The notes: generated by a model from the letters alone, not told the origin. 64,000 bases of DNA from Polaromonas sp. AER18D-145 (GCF_002379095.1 NZ_NBZV01000006.1:1-64000); one strand, 5' to 3'. Shown: positions 30,125 through 41,191, counted from the stretch's first letter. Translations and numbers: made by a program.

Positions 30125-31519
30125 TCAGGCGTCGGCGCGCAGTTTGGCATGAATGCGCCGGATGGTGCGCCACACGCTCCATAACACCACCGGAATCAGC
30201 ACACCCGTGGCGATTTCGGCATTCAGCGGTACGCCCGCAGCCTTGAGCGCCTTTCCGGCATACAGCAGCAGGCTGATGACGTAGTAGGAAATGGCCGCGA
30301 TCGACAGTCCCTCAACCGTGGATTGCAAGCGCAGTTGCAATTCCTGCCCACGCGTGAGCTTTTCCAGCAGCTGCCGGTTCTGCATTTCGGTGGCAATGTC
30401 CACTCGCGTGCGCAAGAGCGCGCTGGTGCGCGAAACGCGCTCAGACAATGACGCCAGGCGTTGCGCCGTGGCTGCCACGGTCGCCATGGCAGGCGACAGG
30501 CGGCGTTGCATGAATTCACCGATGGTCTGTGTCCCGGGAATGGCCTTTTCGCGCAGCTCGGCGATGCGCTGGCCCACCAGCGTGTCGTAGGCGCGGGTGG
30601 CTGAGAAGCGGTAGTTGTGCTCGGCCGTGGCGCGCTCAACGCGTGCCGCGAGCGACACCAGCATGCCCAGCAATTCCTGATCCGACGCCGACTTGCTTTC
30701 GAGCAGCGCGGTGTTTGCCGCCAGCGCGCTTTCAGCCTCGGCCAGCATCGGCGATAGCAGCTTGGCTACCGGCAGGCCGCGCAGCGCCATCATGCGGTAG
30801 GTTTCGACGTCCAGCAGACGCTGCGAGATACGGCCGGCGCGGGTTTCGCTGATGCCGGGTTGCGCGATGACCAGCATGCGTTCAAATCCGTCAGGAGCGA
30901 TGCGAAATTCGGTGAGCGCCCAGGAGTGGCCCAGGGGCTTTCCGGGCAGCACGGGCTGCCCTTGCACATGACCGAGTTGGGACGCCACCACGGTACGCCC
31001 TCCAAACCAGCGCTGCGCCTGGACCATGAGGGCCTGTTCGTCGGAGAAATCGCCGTGGACCATGGCCAGCTGAACGGCTGCTACGGTGCGTCCCGGGATG
31101 CTGGACAGCCATTGCGGAGCCACAACCGGGGCGCCCAGCAGCTCTGGCTCGGTGGCACCCACGCCCGCTGCATCGGGCAGCGCCTGCACAATCGAATAAC
31201 GCGTGAATTCGCTGTGTCTTTCCCACTTGACGGTGTAGCCCTCAAATCGCAGGCGCAGGAAGTTGCCGTTGAGGCTGTCCACCGGCAACGCATGCTGCCC
31301 CGCGAGACGGCGCAGGTGCGCGCACTCCATCTCGCGGGTGATGCCTTCATTGAGCACCGCCACGTAAATGATGAGCGCCGGCAGCCTGATGCGCGCTGCA
31401 GGCCGCGCATGCACTTCGTTGTGCAGCGCGGTACGTTCCAGGTCGTCCGGCGGGAGCCACGCGGGCAGGCTGCGCGGCACGGAGTCAGGCGATGCGTGGA
31501 CGGGGGGCGGGAGTTGCAT
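30125..31519 (-). CDS. DUF3422 family membrane protein
   Basis: The 464-residue product belongs to DUF3422: the N-terminal NEVHARP motif (HNEVHARPAARIRLPA) is characteristic. The C-terminus has two hydrophobic segments (SIAAISYYVISLLLYAG and ATGVLIPVVLWSV), suggesting an inner-membrane anchor. No reaction is known for the family. It stands alone on the minus strand inside the sulfur cluster, which hints at but does not prove a link to sulfur metabolism. Confidence 0.85.
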   Translation of the reverse strand: MQLPPPVHASPDSVPRSLPAWLPPDDLERTALHNEVHARPAARIRLPALIIYVAVLNEGITREMECAHLRRLAGQHALPVDSLNGNFLRLRFEGYTVKWERHSEFTRYSIVQALPDAAGVGATEPELLGAPVVAPQWLSSIPGRTVAAVQLAMVHGDFSDEQALMVQAQRWFGGRTVVASQLGHVQGQPVLPGKPLGHSWALTEFRIAPDGFERMLVIAQPGISETRAGRISQRLLDVETYRMMALRGLPVAKLLSPMLAEAESALAANTALLESKSASDQELLGMLVSLAARVERATAEHNYRFSATRAYDTLVGQRIAELREKAIPGTQTIGEFMQRRLSPAMATVAATAQRLASLSERVSRTSALLRTRVDIATEMQNRQLLEKLTRGQELQLRLQSTVEGLSIAAISYYVISLLLYAGKALKAAGVPLNAEIATGVLIPVVLWSVWRTIRRIHAKLRADA

Positions 31520-31841
31520 GATGTTTATTTTGCAGGCAAATTCCCGTGCTGAAAATCTTATCGGCGAAGCCGCGGGCGAAACGTCCGGAGCGCCGTGGAC
31601 TTGAAAATCAGGCGATGGGTAGCGTTTAGCGGAAGGCAGGGCGCGGCATCAGGCGTTCGTACAAGGAGGCAGTCGCTTTTTGCCGGTGACATGGTGATGC
31701 AGGCGATGTCGCCAAAGTCCGAGATGCAGATGGGGAATTTTCTGGTTTCAAGGAAACACGAAAGGTCACCCGGTCAGCAGGAAAACCAGCCTTGAAACCA
31801 GAAAATAAAAGGCGAAATTCAGCGCAAACCGACAGCGAAGT
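31520..31841. other. Non-coding stretch between rhodanese and DUF3422 genes
   Basis: No gene is supported in these 322 bases. They contain the promoter region of the DUF3422 gene and the 17-base inverted repeat at 31737-31806. Confidence 0.6.
31737..31806. repeat. 17-base perfect inverted repeat with 36-base spacer
   Basis: ATTTTCTGGTTTCAAGG (31737-31753) and CCTTGAAACCAGAAAAT (31790-31806) are exact reverse complements. It lies about 36 bases after the stop of the minus-strand rhodanese gene. The arms are AT-rich and no T-run follows; it may be an RNA stabiliser or the remnant of a small mobile element. Confidence 0.85.
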
Positions 31842-32318
31842 TCAGTGCTTCGGTGGCGTGCTGCCGGCCTTGGCCTTGGCCTTGGCGTCGAGGCCGCCTT
31901 TGGCTTTCCATTCAGCATAGCCACCCTGAAGAATACGGACGTTGTCCCAGCCAGCCACGCGCAGCGCAAATCCCGCCTGGGCGGACAAGGTGCCGGTGTT
32001 GCAGTACAGGAGGACGGGCTTGTTTTTGGGAATCTGGCTGCTTTTGGCCAAGACCTGCCGCCACTCCATATTGACCGCGCCGGGAATATGCCCGGCATTG
32101 AACTGGGCGCTTTCGCGTGCGTCAATCACCAGCATCTTGGCATATTCCTCTTTGGGAATCTGCTCAGGAAAGATCGTTCCGCCGCCGTATTCAACAAATT
32201 CAAGGTAAGCCGTCATTTCATCGATCGCAATGGCTTTGTTGTCAGCATGGGCCGATGTGCCAGCCAACAACGCACTGGCTGCGAGTACGAGAAAGAGGGC
32301 GGTGTTCTTCAGGTGCAT
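31842..32318 (-). CDS. Periplasmic rhodanese-domain protein (1)
   Basis: The 158-residue product has a signal peptide (NTALFLVLAASALLAGTSAHA) and a single rhodanese domain with the active-site loop LLYCNTGTLSAQAG; the loop Cys would carry a persulfide. The C-terminus ends in a short Ala-Lys repeat encoded by a GGCCTT hexamer repeat (31866-31886). I chose ATG 32318, where the signal peptide begins. It probably moves sulfane sulfur in the periplasm alongside the next rhodanese. Confidence 0.85.
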   Translation of the reverse strand: MHLKNTALFLVLAASALLAGTSAHADNKAIAIDEMTAYLEFVEYGGGTIFPEQIPKEEYAKMLVIDARESAQFNAGHIPGAVNMEWRQVLAKSSQIPKNKPVLLYCNTGTLSAQAGFALRVAGWDNVRILQGGYAEWKAKGGLDAKAKAKAGSTPPKH

Positions 32319-32441
32319 GGTATTTTCTTTTGTTGGTGTCATCGATCCAGGGGCATTCCGGTTCCAGGCAAGAGCGGTGGCGTTTTGCTTTGGGTACGGA
32401 AACGAATCAGGCAGGGCCGGTGGATGCCTGGGTAAGCCGGA

Positions 32442-32846
32442 TCATGGCTTCACCATTGGCCAGCCGCGGGCGGCCCAGAGGCTCATGCCGCCCTTGACGT
32501 AGCTGGCGTTTGTGTAGCCCATGGTCCGCAGTTGCTCAACCACGCGTGATGAACGGTTTTGTGTATTGCAGATCACCAGAAACGGTTGTTTCGCGGGCTG
32601 CGGCAGTTCTGCCAGGCGCTTGCCCAACTGGCTCATGGGAATAAGCAGCGCGCCTTTGGCGACACCGGTTGCGTGCTCGTCAGGCTCACGGATGTCGATC
32701 ACGATCTGGGAAGACTGTTCAATTGCAGCCCGGGCTGCTTCCAGCGAAACAAAAGGGGCTCCGGCCTGGGCCATGGCATTGGCCGTCATTCCAAGAAGTA
32801 AAAGAGTGGCCAATAAAAACGATGGAAGTCTCAGGGTGTGAAGCAT
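32442..32846 (-). CDS. Periplasmic rhodanese-domain protein (2)
   Basis: The 134-residue product has a signal peptide (LPSFLLATLLLLGMTANAMAQ) and a compact rhodanese fold: VIDIREPDEHATG, then the active-site loop FLVICNTQNRSSRVVEQL with its catalytic Cys. The ATG at 32846 gives the signal peptide; a longer frame adds 46 arginine-rich residues without support. It lies between a cupredoxin gene and a second rhodanese gene on the same strand, so the three may be co-expressed. Confidence 0.84.
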   Translation of the reverse strand: MLHTLRLPSFLLATLLLLGMTANAMAQAGAPFVSLEAARAAIEQSSQIVIDIREPDEHATGVAKGALLIPMSQLGKRLAELPQPAKQPFLVICNTQNRSSRVVEQLRTMGYTNASYVKGGMSLWAARGWPMVKP

Positions 32847-32963
32847 GTCTGGCGGCGGGTATGTTGTTGCGGCACTGTCACTGTTCGCGGCCGGTGGCGT
32901 TGCATGACGTCGCCGCGCCCGGCAGGGCAGGGCGGCAAGCGAGACTTCACAACGTTTTCTTTT

Positions 32964-33001
32964 CAGGCGCTTCCCGAGCCGCATGGCGCGGGAAGCGCCT
33001 G
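32964..33001 (-). other. 12-bp hairpin after the cupredoxin gene
   Basis: CAGGCGCTTCCC (32964-32975) and GGGAAGCGCCTG (32990-33001) form a perfect 12-bp stem with a 14-base loop, ten bases after the cupredoxin stop. No T-run follows on the minus strand, so processing or stabilisation of the message is more likely than simple termination. Confidence 0.7.
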
Positions 33002-33011
33002 GAAGAAGTCC

Positions 33012-33446
33012 TTACTTCACCTGGTCGATGTATTTGCTCAAACGGTCTTTGTTCATGGCCAGGGTTTTGCTGTAAGCCGTCGCTTCTTTTTTGGCATCGT
33101 CCAGGTTGACCGGCTTGCCGACCTGAATCACGCCCACCATGGCCATGGATTTATGCGGGTCGCACTGGTACATGTAAACGCCTTCCGCATCGAGCTTGAC
33201 CACGATTTCCTCGTCCATCTTGCCCTTCCAGGCCGTGGCGCCTTTAGGCGTGAAAAAAGACGAGCTGTTGTGCGATGCGTCGGTTTTGACGAACTTCACG
33301 GTGTCACCTTTGGCGGCTTGAATGAAACCTGGCTCAAAAACCATGATGCCGTCCTTGCCGCTGTTGACCATTTTGATCTGGTGTTCTGCGGCGTACACCC
33401 CTGTCACCAACAGCATGCTGGCAAGCAGCGTCGCGAATTTTTTCAT
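33012..33446 (-). CDS. Pseudoazurin-like cupredoxin
   Basis: This type I copper protein of 144 residues has a signal peptide (MKKFATLLASMLLVTGVYA) and the four copper ligands in the expected order: His in TDASHNSSS, then Cys, His and Met in YMYQCDPHKSMAMVG. It can carry electrons in the periplasm, here plausibly from sulfur-oxidising enzymes to a terminal oxidase or reductase. A CTTATATTAATG motif lies 72 bases upstream. It is separated from cbbR by 156 bases. Confidence 0.9.
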   Translation of the reverse strand: MKKFATLLASMLLVTGVYAAEHQIKMVNSGKDGIMVFEPGFIQAAKGDTVKFVKTDASHNSSSFFTPKGATAWKGKMDEEIVVKLDAEGVYMYQCDPHKSMAMVGVIQVGKPVNLDDAKKEATAYSKTLAMNKDRLSKYIDQVK

Positions 33447-33517
33447 ATGGAATACCTTTAAAAATTAAATCTGACCGGCCATGAGATAAAACTGGCGTGC
33501 ATAAATAGAAGCACTTG

Positions 33518-33529
33518 CTTATATTAATG
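33518..33529 (+). promoter_or_regulatory. CTTATATTAATG motif upstream of the cupredoxin gene
   Basis: This 12-base sequence is identical to the one upstream of soxT (13 bases identical with the preceding G). It lies in the intergenic region that holds the cupredoxin promoter and the end of cbbR. Confidence 0.5.
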
Positions 33530-33550
33530 ATGGATGATGTTTAATTGGCT

Positions 33551-33580
33551 GGTAGAAACCCGCGGCTTTCGGGTTTTACC
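33551..33580 (-). terminator. Hairpin after cbbR
   Basis: GGTA plus AAACCCG (33551-33562, one bulged G) pairs with CGGGTTT plus TACC (33570-33580). It lies 23 bases downstream of the cbbR stop on the minus strand. The T-run is weak. Confidence 0.5.
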
Positions 33581-33602
33581 GGCAGTCCTCAACCTGGCCC
33601 GG

Positions 33603-34559
33603 TCAGTCTGCGCCGGTGGAGAGCCCCTCCATGGGGTTCCAGTGGCGCAAAAACTGTGTCGCCAGAAATCCCTCGCCACGCTCCAGCACAAAGTAGCGAA
33701 AGGACTCGGCGGCCGGCGAAAGCATCTTGGCCAGGGTGTGCACGCAGTTCCACCGCCGCACCACCGGCGCGCCCTCGACCGGAATCATCCTGAGCAGTCC
33801 GTTGTCCAGCTCCAGGCCCAGGGTGTGCAGAGACAGAAAACTGATGCCCATGCCGGCCATGACGGCTTGCTTGATGATCTCGTTGCTGTCCGCTTCCATG
33901 GCCACGCTCAGTTCAACGTGCTGCCGCTGGAAAAATTCCTCCAGCGCCGCGCGGGTTCCCGAGCCTTGCTCGCGCATGACGAACGGCGCGCCGAGCAAGC
34001 CGGCCACGGTTACTTCCCCCGCGGCCATCAGGGGGTGGTCTGGTGCGGCAATGAACACATGAGGATGCGCGGCGAAGGGCTCTGCGCGCGTTGCCATTTG
34101 CTCGGGCGGGCGCCCCATGATGGCAATGTCCACCTCGCTGAGCTCCAGCATCCGCACCAGCTGGCGGCGGTTGCCCACCACCAGCTTGACTTCGATGCCC
34201 GCATGTTCGCGCTTGAACTCTGCCAGCAAGTGCGGGAGAAAGTAGGTGGCTGTGCTGACCATGCCGATGGTCAGGCTGCCCATCTCCAGTTTTTGCAGCC
34301 GTGCGGTGGCGTCTTCGGCGTCCTTGAGGGTCGCCAGAATTTTCCGGACGTACACCAGCACGTATTCGCCCGTGGTGGTGAGGCTGATTTTCCGGCCGCC
34401 GCGGTCAAAAAGTGGCAGGCCGACATGGCCCTCCAGCTCCTTGATCTGCATGGTGACGGCTGGCGGTGTGAGGTGAAGCGCTTCTGCCGCTTTTGAAAAG
34501 CTCAAATGCTTGGCGACTTCATTAAAAACCCGCAGCTGCCGGAAGGTGGCGTTTTTCAT
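33603..34559 (-). CDS. cbbR: LysR-type transcriptional activator of the Calvin cycle, CbbR
   Basis: The 318-residue LysR protein has an N-terminal winged helix (MKNATFRQLRVFNEVAKHLSFSKAAEALHLTPPAVTMQIKELEGHVGLPLFDR) and the two-lobed effector domain. Within it, FVMREQGSGTRAALEEFF is typical of CbbR and thought to bind small Calvin-cycle metabolites. It is divergent from cbbL with 109 bases between the starts; this interval has two direct-repeat binding sites, so it should activate cbbL and repress itself. Confidence 0.95.
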   Translation of the reverse strand: MKNATFRQLRVFNEVAKHLSFSKAAEALHLTPPAVTMQIKELEGHVGLPLFDRGGRKISLTTTGEYVLVYVRKILATLKDAEDATARLQKLEMGSLTIGMVSTATYFLPHLLAEFKREHAGIEVKLVVGNRRQLVRMLELSEVDIAIMGRPPEQMATRAEPFAAHPHVFIAAPDHPLMAAGEVTVAGLLGAPFVMREQGSGTRAALEEFFQRQHVELSVAMEADSNEIIKQAVMAGMGISFLSLHTLGLELDNGLLRMIPVEGAPVVRRWNCVHTLAKMLSPAAESFRYFVLERGEGFLATQFLRHWNPMEGLSTGAD

Positions 34560-34564
34560 TCAGC

Positions 34565-34625
34565 TTTACCTTAATTAAAGTCACACTATTATTGAATTTA
34601 CCTTATTTAAGTTAGTTCTTATAGT
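34565..34625 (+). promoter_or_regulatory. cbb operon promoter with CbbR-type direct repeats
   Basis: TTTACCTTAATTAAAG (34565-34580) and TTTACCTTATTTAAG (34597-34611) are near-identical and 32 bases apart, about three helical turns. The second overlaps a -35-like TTTACC, with a -10-like TATAGT at 34620-34625 and a 17-base spacer. This fits a CbbR tetramer bound at a recognition and an activation site. Confidence 0.65.
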
Positions 34626-34650
34626 CTAGGCTTTACGCAATTTCCCTTAA

Positions 34651-36144
<1,494 letters not shown>

Positions 36145-36165
36145 AACCCATTCAGGAGAATAACC

Positions 36166-36600
36166 ATGATGACCAATCTCGGCGGCCGCGTTACGCAAGG
36201 CCAGTTTTCATTTCTGCCAGACCTGACCGATGTGCAGATCACCGCACAGGTGCAGTACGCGCTGGACAAAGGCTGGTCGCTCGGTATCGAATACACCGAC
36301 GACCCCCACCCGCGCAACACCTATTGGGAAATGTTCGGCAACCCGATGTTTGACATGAAGGACCCGGCCGGCATCTTGATGGAGATCAACAACTGCCGCA
36401 AGACGTACCCGAACCACTACATCCGCGTGACGGCTTTCAGTGCCGTGCGTGGTGTGGAGAGCGTGACCATGTCCTACATTGTTAACCGCCCCAAGAAAGA
36501 GCCTGGCTTCCGCCTGGAGCGCCATGAGACCGATGGCCGAACGATGCGCTACACCATCCACTCGTACGCGACCGACAAGCCCGAAGGCGAACGCTATTGA
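36166..36600 (+). CDS. cbbS: RuBisCO small subunit, form I
   Basis: The 144-residue product starts with TQGQFSFLPDLTDVQITAQVQYALDKGWSLGIEYTDDPHPRN, the red-type small subunit signature, and has the long C-terminal extension (about residues 110-144) that forms the central barrel of red-type hexadecamers. It lies 21 bases after cbbL with AGGAGAA before its ATG, so the two subunits are made together. Confidence 0.97.
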   Translation: MMTNLGGRVTQGQFSFLPDLTDVQITAQVQYALDKGWSLGIEYTDDPHPRNTYWEMFGNPMFDMKDPAGILMEINNCRKTYPNHYIRVTAFSAVRGVESVTMSYIVNRPKKEPGFRLERHETDGRTMRYTIHSYATDKPEGERY

Positions 36601-36650
36601 GCGTGTCGTTGTAGTCTTGCAGACCTGACTGGCGAAGGAACTTTTCGATC

Positions 36651-37613
36651 ATGAACGCACCGAAGTATTCGATTCCCGGTCAGGTGGCGGCGCAAGCCGT
36701 CACCGAAAGCGGTCCCGGTGACAACTCCCTGGCGGCCGCTCGCACGGTCGCCGAGGTGCTGGCGCATTCCCATGTGGAGCCAGTACTGCAGGAGCTGGAC
36801 GACGCGCTGGTCGGGCTGGCCCCGGTCAAGGCGCGCATCCGTGACATCGCCGCGCTGCTGGTGATCGACAAGCTGCGGCTGAACCTGGGTCTGGCAGCCC
36901 AGGCGCCGTCCTTGCACATGTGCTTCACCGGCAACCCCGGCACCGGGAAAACCACCGTGGCCATGCGCATGGCTGAAATATTGCACCGACTCGGCTATGT
37001 GCGCAAAGGCCATATGGTCGCGGTCACGCGTGACGACCTGGTGGGCCAGTACATTGGCCACACGGCGCCCAAGACCCGGGAAGTGCTTAAAAAGGCCATG
37101 GGCGGCGTGCTGTTCATTGACGAGGCCTACTACCTGTACCGCCCGGAAAACGAGCGCGACTACGGCCAGGAGGCCATCGAAATCCTGTTGCAGGTCATGG
37201 AAAACCAGCGCGATGATCTGGTGGTGATCCTGGCCGGTTACAAGGACCGCATGGACACTTTTTTTCAGAGTAATCCGGGCATGAGCTCACGCATTGCCCA
37301 CCACCTTGATTTTCCCGACTATGCGGTGGGCGAGCTGATGCAGATTTCGCAAAAGATGCTGGGCGACCAGAATTACCGCTTTGGCCAGGGCGCTGCGCAG
37401 GTGTTTGAAGAGTACCTGACGCTGCGTATCGGCCAGCCGCACTTTGCCAATGCGCGCAGTGCCCGCAATGCGCTGGAACGGGCCCGGTTGCGCCAGGCGA
37501 GCCGTCTGTTTGAAGACCGCGACCGGGTGTTGACCGTGGACGACCTGACGACGATTGAAGAGCGGGACATACGCGCCAGTCGCGTCTTCCAGCAAGTGAA
37601 GGCGCAGCCATGA
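36651..37613 (+). CDS. cbbX: Red-type RuBisCO activase CbbX
   Basis: CbbX is the AAA+ motor that removes inhibitory sugar phosphates from red-type RuBisCO by pulling on the CbbL C-terminus. The 320-residue product has Walker A GNPGTGKT (94-101), the pore-loop region [14 protein letters not shown] and Walker [11 protein letters not shown] (152-161). Its place directly after cbbLS is canonical. The stop overlaps the cbbY start (ATGA). Confidence 0.96.
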   Translation: MNAPKYSIPGQVAAQAVTESGPGDNSLAAARTVAEVLAHSHVEPVLQELDDALVGLAPVKARIRDIAALLVIDKLRLNLGLAAQAPSLHMCFTGNPGTGKTTVAMRMAEILHRLGYVRKGHMVAVTRDDLVGQYIGHTAPKTREVLKKAMGGVLFIDEAYYLYRPENERDYGQEAIEILLQVMENQRDDLVVILAGYKDRMDTFFQSNPGMSSRIAHHLDFPDYAVGELMQISQKMLGDQNYRFGQGAAQVFEEYLTLRIGQPHFANARSARNALERARLRQASRLFEDRDRVLTVDDLTTIEERDIRASRVFQQVKAQP

Positions 37614-38356
37614 ACACCGCCGGTCTCCAGGCCCTGATTTTTGATGTCGACGGGACGCTGGCCGACACGGAACTGGCGCACCTGGCCGCATTCAACGAAG
37701 CGTTTGCGCAGGAGAGCTTGCCCTGGCGCTGGGACGTGCCCCTGTACACCCGGCTGCTGGAAGTGTCGGGGGGCAAGGAGCGCATCACCTATTACTGGCG
37801 GCAGGTTCAGCCCGACCTCAAGATCATCGACAACGCTGCATTCACCGAGATCGTGCAGCGCATCCACGACCAGAAAACAGCGGCTTACGAACGCATGGTC
37901 AACAACGGCGCCGTGCGGCTGCGGCCAGGCGTTTTAAAGCTGATCGAGCAGGCGCACGACGAGGGCCTGCGACTGGCCATTGCAACAACCACGTCGCCGG
38001 TCAATATTTCCGCGCTCTTGCGCTGTGCCATGGGGCCGGACTGGGCGCGGTTTTTTGTCGTGATCGAGGACGCTTCGACCGCACCCCGCAAAAAACCGCA
38101 TCCCCAGGTGTATTTGCAAACGCTGAGCCGGCTGAAGTTGCCCGCAGCCGCGTGTCTGGCCATTGAGGATTCAGCCAACGGATTGCGGGCCGCCGCGGCA
38201 GCGGGGTTGCCCACCATCATCACCCAGAATTCTTTCACCGGGCACCATGACTTTTCAGGCGCGCTCTGCGTCCTGCCGGACCTGGCCGGCTGCACGCTGG
38301 CGCAGCTGGCCGGCATGCACGCAGCAGCGGGCCCGAAAAAATCGACCGCTCGCTGA
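37610..38356 (+). CDS. cbbY: HAD-family sugar phosphatase CbbY
   Basis: CbbY dephosphorylates xylulose 1,5-bisphosphate, a misfire product that blocks RuBisCO. The 248-residue HAD enzyme has the nucleophile motif [11 protein letters not shown] (Asp12, Asp14), the cap domain, KKPHPQVY and the metal-binding [12 protein letters not shown] motif. It overlaps cbbX by four bases, coupling the activase to inhibitor disposal. Confidence 0.93.
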   Translation: MNTAGLQALIFDVDGTLADTELAHLAAFNEAFAQESLPWRWDVPLYTRLLEVSGGKERITYYWRQVQPDLKIIDNAAFTEIVQRIHDQKTAAYERMVNNGAVRLRPGVLKLIEQAHDEGLRLAIATTTSPVNISALLRCAMGPDWARFFVVIEDASTAPRKKPHPQVYLQTLSRLKLPAAACLAIEDSANGLRAAAAAGLPTIITQNSFTGHHDFSGALCVLPDLAGCTLAQLAGMHAAAGPKKSTAR

Positions 38357-38382
38357 TCCCTTTCTTCATAAGCATCCTCACC

Positions 38383-39075
38383 ATGTCAAGCCCCCTCCGC
38401 ATTGCGCCTTCGATTCTGTCCGCCGACTTTGCCCGTCTGGGCGAAGAGGTTCGCGCCATTGAGGCCGCTGGGGCCGACCTGGTGCACTTTGACGTGATGG
38501 ACAACCATTACGTGCCCAACCTCACCATCGGCCCGCTGGTGTGCGAAGCCATTCGCCCGCACGTGAAGATCGGCATTGATGTTCACCTGATGGTCGAGCC
38601 GGTGGATGCGCTGATTCCGCTGTTCGCCAGGGCCGGCGCCAACATCATCACCTTCCACCCCGAGGCCTCCAGGCATGTGGACCGCACGCTCTCGCTGATT
38701 CGCGAACACGGCTGCAAGGCCGGGCTGGTGCTGAACCCGGCCACCTCCGTGGAATGGCTGGACCATGTCATGGACAAGCTGGACATGGTGTTGCTCATGA
38801 GCGTGAACCCCGGCTTTGGCGGGCAGAAATTCATCCCCGCCACGCTGGGCAAGCTGCGTACCGTGCGTCAGCGCATAGCGGCGCACCAGGCGCGCGGTGG
38901 CCAGCCGATCTGGCTGGAAGTCGATGGCGGCGTGAAAACCGACAACATCGCCGAGATCGTGCAGGCCGGTGCCGACACCTGCGTGGCGGGCAGCGCCGTG
39001 TTTGGTGCGCCTGATGCCGATGGCGGCTACCGCGGCGTCATGCGCGAGCTGCGCCGCCAGGCCGCCTCGCTCTGA
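38383..39075 (+). CDS. rpe: Ribulose-phosphate 3-epimerase
   Basis: The enzyme interconverts ribulose 5-phosphate and xylulose 5-phosphate in the Calvin cycle (cbbE). The 230-residue TIM barrel begins [18 protein letters not shown] and has [30 protein letters not shown] and VDGGV, the metal and phosphate-binding motifs of the family. It lies 26 bases after cbbY in the operon. Confidence 0.96.
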   Translation: MSSPLRIAPSILSADFARLGEEVRAIEAAGADLVHFDVMDNHYVPNLTIGPLVCEAIRPHVKIGIDVHLMVEPVDALIPLFARAGANIITFHPEASRHVDRTLSLIREHGCKAGLVLNPATSVEWLDHVMDKLDMVLLMSVNPGFGGQKFIPATLGKLRTVRQRIAAHQARGGQPIWLEVDGGVKTDNIAEIVQAGADTCVAGSAVFGAPDADGGYRGVMRELRRQAASL

Positions 39076-39107
39076 ATTCCTGCATCAACCCTCCTGAAAG
39101 AACGGCC

Positions 39108-40205
39108 ATGCCACTAACCGCCAATCGGTCCACCCTGACCCAATTCCTGATCGAGGAGCGCCGCCGCTTCCCCAGTGCCAGTGGCGATTTCAATGCCCTG
39201 ATTCTGGACGTTGCGCTGGCCTGCAAAGGCATTGCCCGCGCCGTCGCGTTTGGCGAGTTGGGGGGCGTCATGGGTAACCACGCAGTTGCCGAGGGCGGCT
39301 CCGTCAATGTGCAGGGCGAGACGCAGAAAAAACTCGATGTACTGAGCAACGATGTTTTTATCCGGCGTACCGAATGGGCGGGCAATCTCGCCGGCATGGC
39401 GTCTGAAGAAATGGACTTGCCGTATCAGATTCCGCTGCAGTATCCGCGCGGCAAGTACCTGCTGGTGTTTGACCCACTGGACGGGTCCAGCAACATCGAC
39501 GTGAACGTTTCCGTCGGCAGCATTTTCTCGGTGCTGCGCGCACCGCAAGACGTGGAAGACACCGGTCGCGATGTGACCGAGGCTGATTTTTTTCAGCCCG
39601 GCGCCAGCCAGGTGGCCGCAGGTTACGCCTTGTATGGCCCTACCACCATGCTGGTGCTCACAGTGGGCGATGGCGTCAACGGTTTCACCCTGGATCCGAA
39701 CCTGGGCGAATTCATGCTCACACATCCGAAGATGCAGATCCCGACCGATACCCAGGAATTCGCCATCAACGCCTCCAACAGCCGCTTCTGGGAGGCGCCG
39801 GTCAAGCGTTATGTGGATGAGTGCCTGGCGGGTAAGACCGGGCCTCGCGCCAAGGACTTCAACATGCGCTGGATTGCCAGCATGGTGGCCGAGGCGCACC
39901 GCATTCTGATGCGCGGCGGTGTCTTCCTCTATCCGCGCGATACCAAAGACGTCTCCAAACCCGGCCGCCTGCGGCTGCTTTACGAGGCCAACCCGATAGG
40001 CATGCTCATGGAGCAGGCCGGGGGCCGAGCTTCGACAGGGCACCGGCCGATGCTGGGCGTGCAGCCGAGCTCGCTGCACCAGCGCATCGGCCTGGTTTTC
40101 GGCTCCAGGGGCGAGGTGGAGCGCATCGAGCGTTACCACGCCGAACCCGCCAAGACCGAGCAGACCAATCCGCTGTTTGCCGAACGCAGCCTGTTCCGCG
40201 TCTGA
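39108..40205 (+). CDS. fbp: Fructose-1,6-bisphosphatase class I
   Basis: The enzyme (cbbF) releases phosphate from fructose 1,6-bisphosphate and often also from sedoheptulose 1,7-bisphosphate. The 365-residue product has the class I metal and active-site segments [31 protein letters not shown] and [19 protein letters not shown]. The ATG at 39108 follows TGAAAGAACGGCC. A dispersed repeat copy separates it from prk. Confidence 0.96.
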   Translation: MPLTANRSTLTQFLIEERRRFPSASGDFNALILDVALACKGIARAVAFGELGGVMGNHAVAEGGSVNVQGETQKKLDVLSNDVFIRRTEWAGNLAGMASEEMDLPYQIPLQYPRGKYLLVFDPLDGSSNIDVNVSVGSIFSVLRAPQDVEDTGRDVTEADFFQPGASQVAAGYALYGPTTMLVLTVGDGVNGFTLDPNLGEFMLTHPKMQIPTDTQEFAINASNSRFWEAPVKRYVDECLAGKTGPRAKDFNMRWIASMVAEAHRILMRGGVFLYPRDTKDVSKPGRLRLLYEANPIGMLMEQAGGRASTGHRPMLGVQPSSLHQRIGLVFGSRGEVERIERYHAEPAKTEQTNPLFAERSLFRV

Positions 40206-40228
40206 TTTTTGGTGGTGGCTGCCGAAAT

Positions 40229-40276
40229 GCTATTGAACAAGTAGCTGATCACGCAGCAAACATCTGGGCTACAGGC
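40229..40276 (+). repeat. Dispersed GCTA-N9-TAGC element, copy C (fbp-prk)
   Basis: GCTATTGAACAAGTAGC (40229-40245), 22 bases, GCTACAGGC (40268-40276), then a T-run. It fills most of the gap between fbp and prk. Confidence 0.75.
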
Positions 40277-40314
40277 ATTTTTTGCCAAATTTTTTTGACT
40301 TACGGAAACCCCCC

Positions 40315-41190
40315 ATGTCTGAACGCCATCCCATCATCGCCATCACCGGCTCGTCCGGTGCCGGCACCACCTCGGTCACGCATACGTTCGAGAACATTTT
40401 CCGTCGCGAGAAGGTCAATGCCGCCATCATCGAAGGCGACAGTTTTCACCGCTACGACCGCAAGGACATGAAAACCAAAGCCGCCGAAGCCGAGGCTGCG
40501 GGCAACAACAACTTCAGCCATTTCGGGCCGGAAAACAACCTGTTTCCCGAACTGGCCGAGCTGTTCCGCGCCTACGGCGAAACCGGCACCGGCAAGCGGC
40601 GCAAATACCTGCACGACCCTGAAGAGGCGGCACCCTACCAGCAGCCACCTGGCACCTTCACGGCCTGGGAGGACGTGCCGGCCGGCACCGACCTGCTGTT
40701 CTACGAAGGCCTGCACGGCGCTGTTGTCACGCCCGAGGTCAACATCGCCCAGCACCCGGACCTGCTGATCGGTGTGGTGCCGGTCATCAACCTGGAGTGG
40801 ATCCAGAAGCTCTACCGCGACAAGTCCAAGCGTGGCTACAGCACCGAGGCCGTGACCGACACCATCCTGCGCCGCATGCCCGACTACGTGAACTACATCT
40901 GCCCGCAGTTCATGCACACCCACGTGAACTTCCAGCGCGTGCCGATGGTCGATACCTCCAACCCTTTCATCGCGCGCGACATTCCTTCGCCGGATGAAAG
41001 CATGGTGGTGATCCGCTTTGCCAACCCCAAAGGCATCGATTTCCAGTACCTGCGCAGCATGATCAACGACTCGTTCATGTCGCGCGCCAACACCATCGTG
41101 GTGCCCGGCGGCAAGATGGAACTGGCCATGCAATTGATCTTCACGCCCTTTGTCTGGCGCATGATGGAACGCAAGAAGAGGGCATCCTGA
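40315..41190 (+). CDS. prk: Phosphoribulokinase
   Basis: The enzyme (cbbP) makes ribulose 1,5-bisphosphate from ribulose 5-phosphate and ATP. The 291-residue product is the bacterial form I (octameric) type: P-loop GSSGAGTTS, catalytic [10 protein letters not shown], and [12 protein letters not shown] chose the ATG at 40315 ([15 protein letters not shown]) over an upstream TTG at 40282 that would add 11 residues from the repeat tail. tkt starts one base after its stop. Confidence 0.96.
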   Translation: MSERHPIIAITGSSGAGTTSVTHTFENIFRREKVNAAIIEGDSFHRYDRKDMKTKAAEAEAAGNNNFSHFGPENNLFPELAELFRAYGETGTGKRRKYLHDPEEAAPYQQPPGTFTAWEDVPAGTDLLFYEGLHGAVVTPEVNIAQHPDLLIGVVPVINLEWIQKLYRDKSKRGYSTEAVTDTILRRMPDYVNYICPQFMHTHVNFQRVPMVDTSNPFIARDIPSPDESMVVIRFANPKGIDFQYLRSMINDSFMSRANTIVVPGGKMELAMQLIFTPFVWRMMERKKRAS

Positions 41191-41191
41191 G

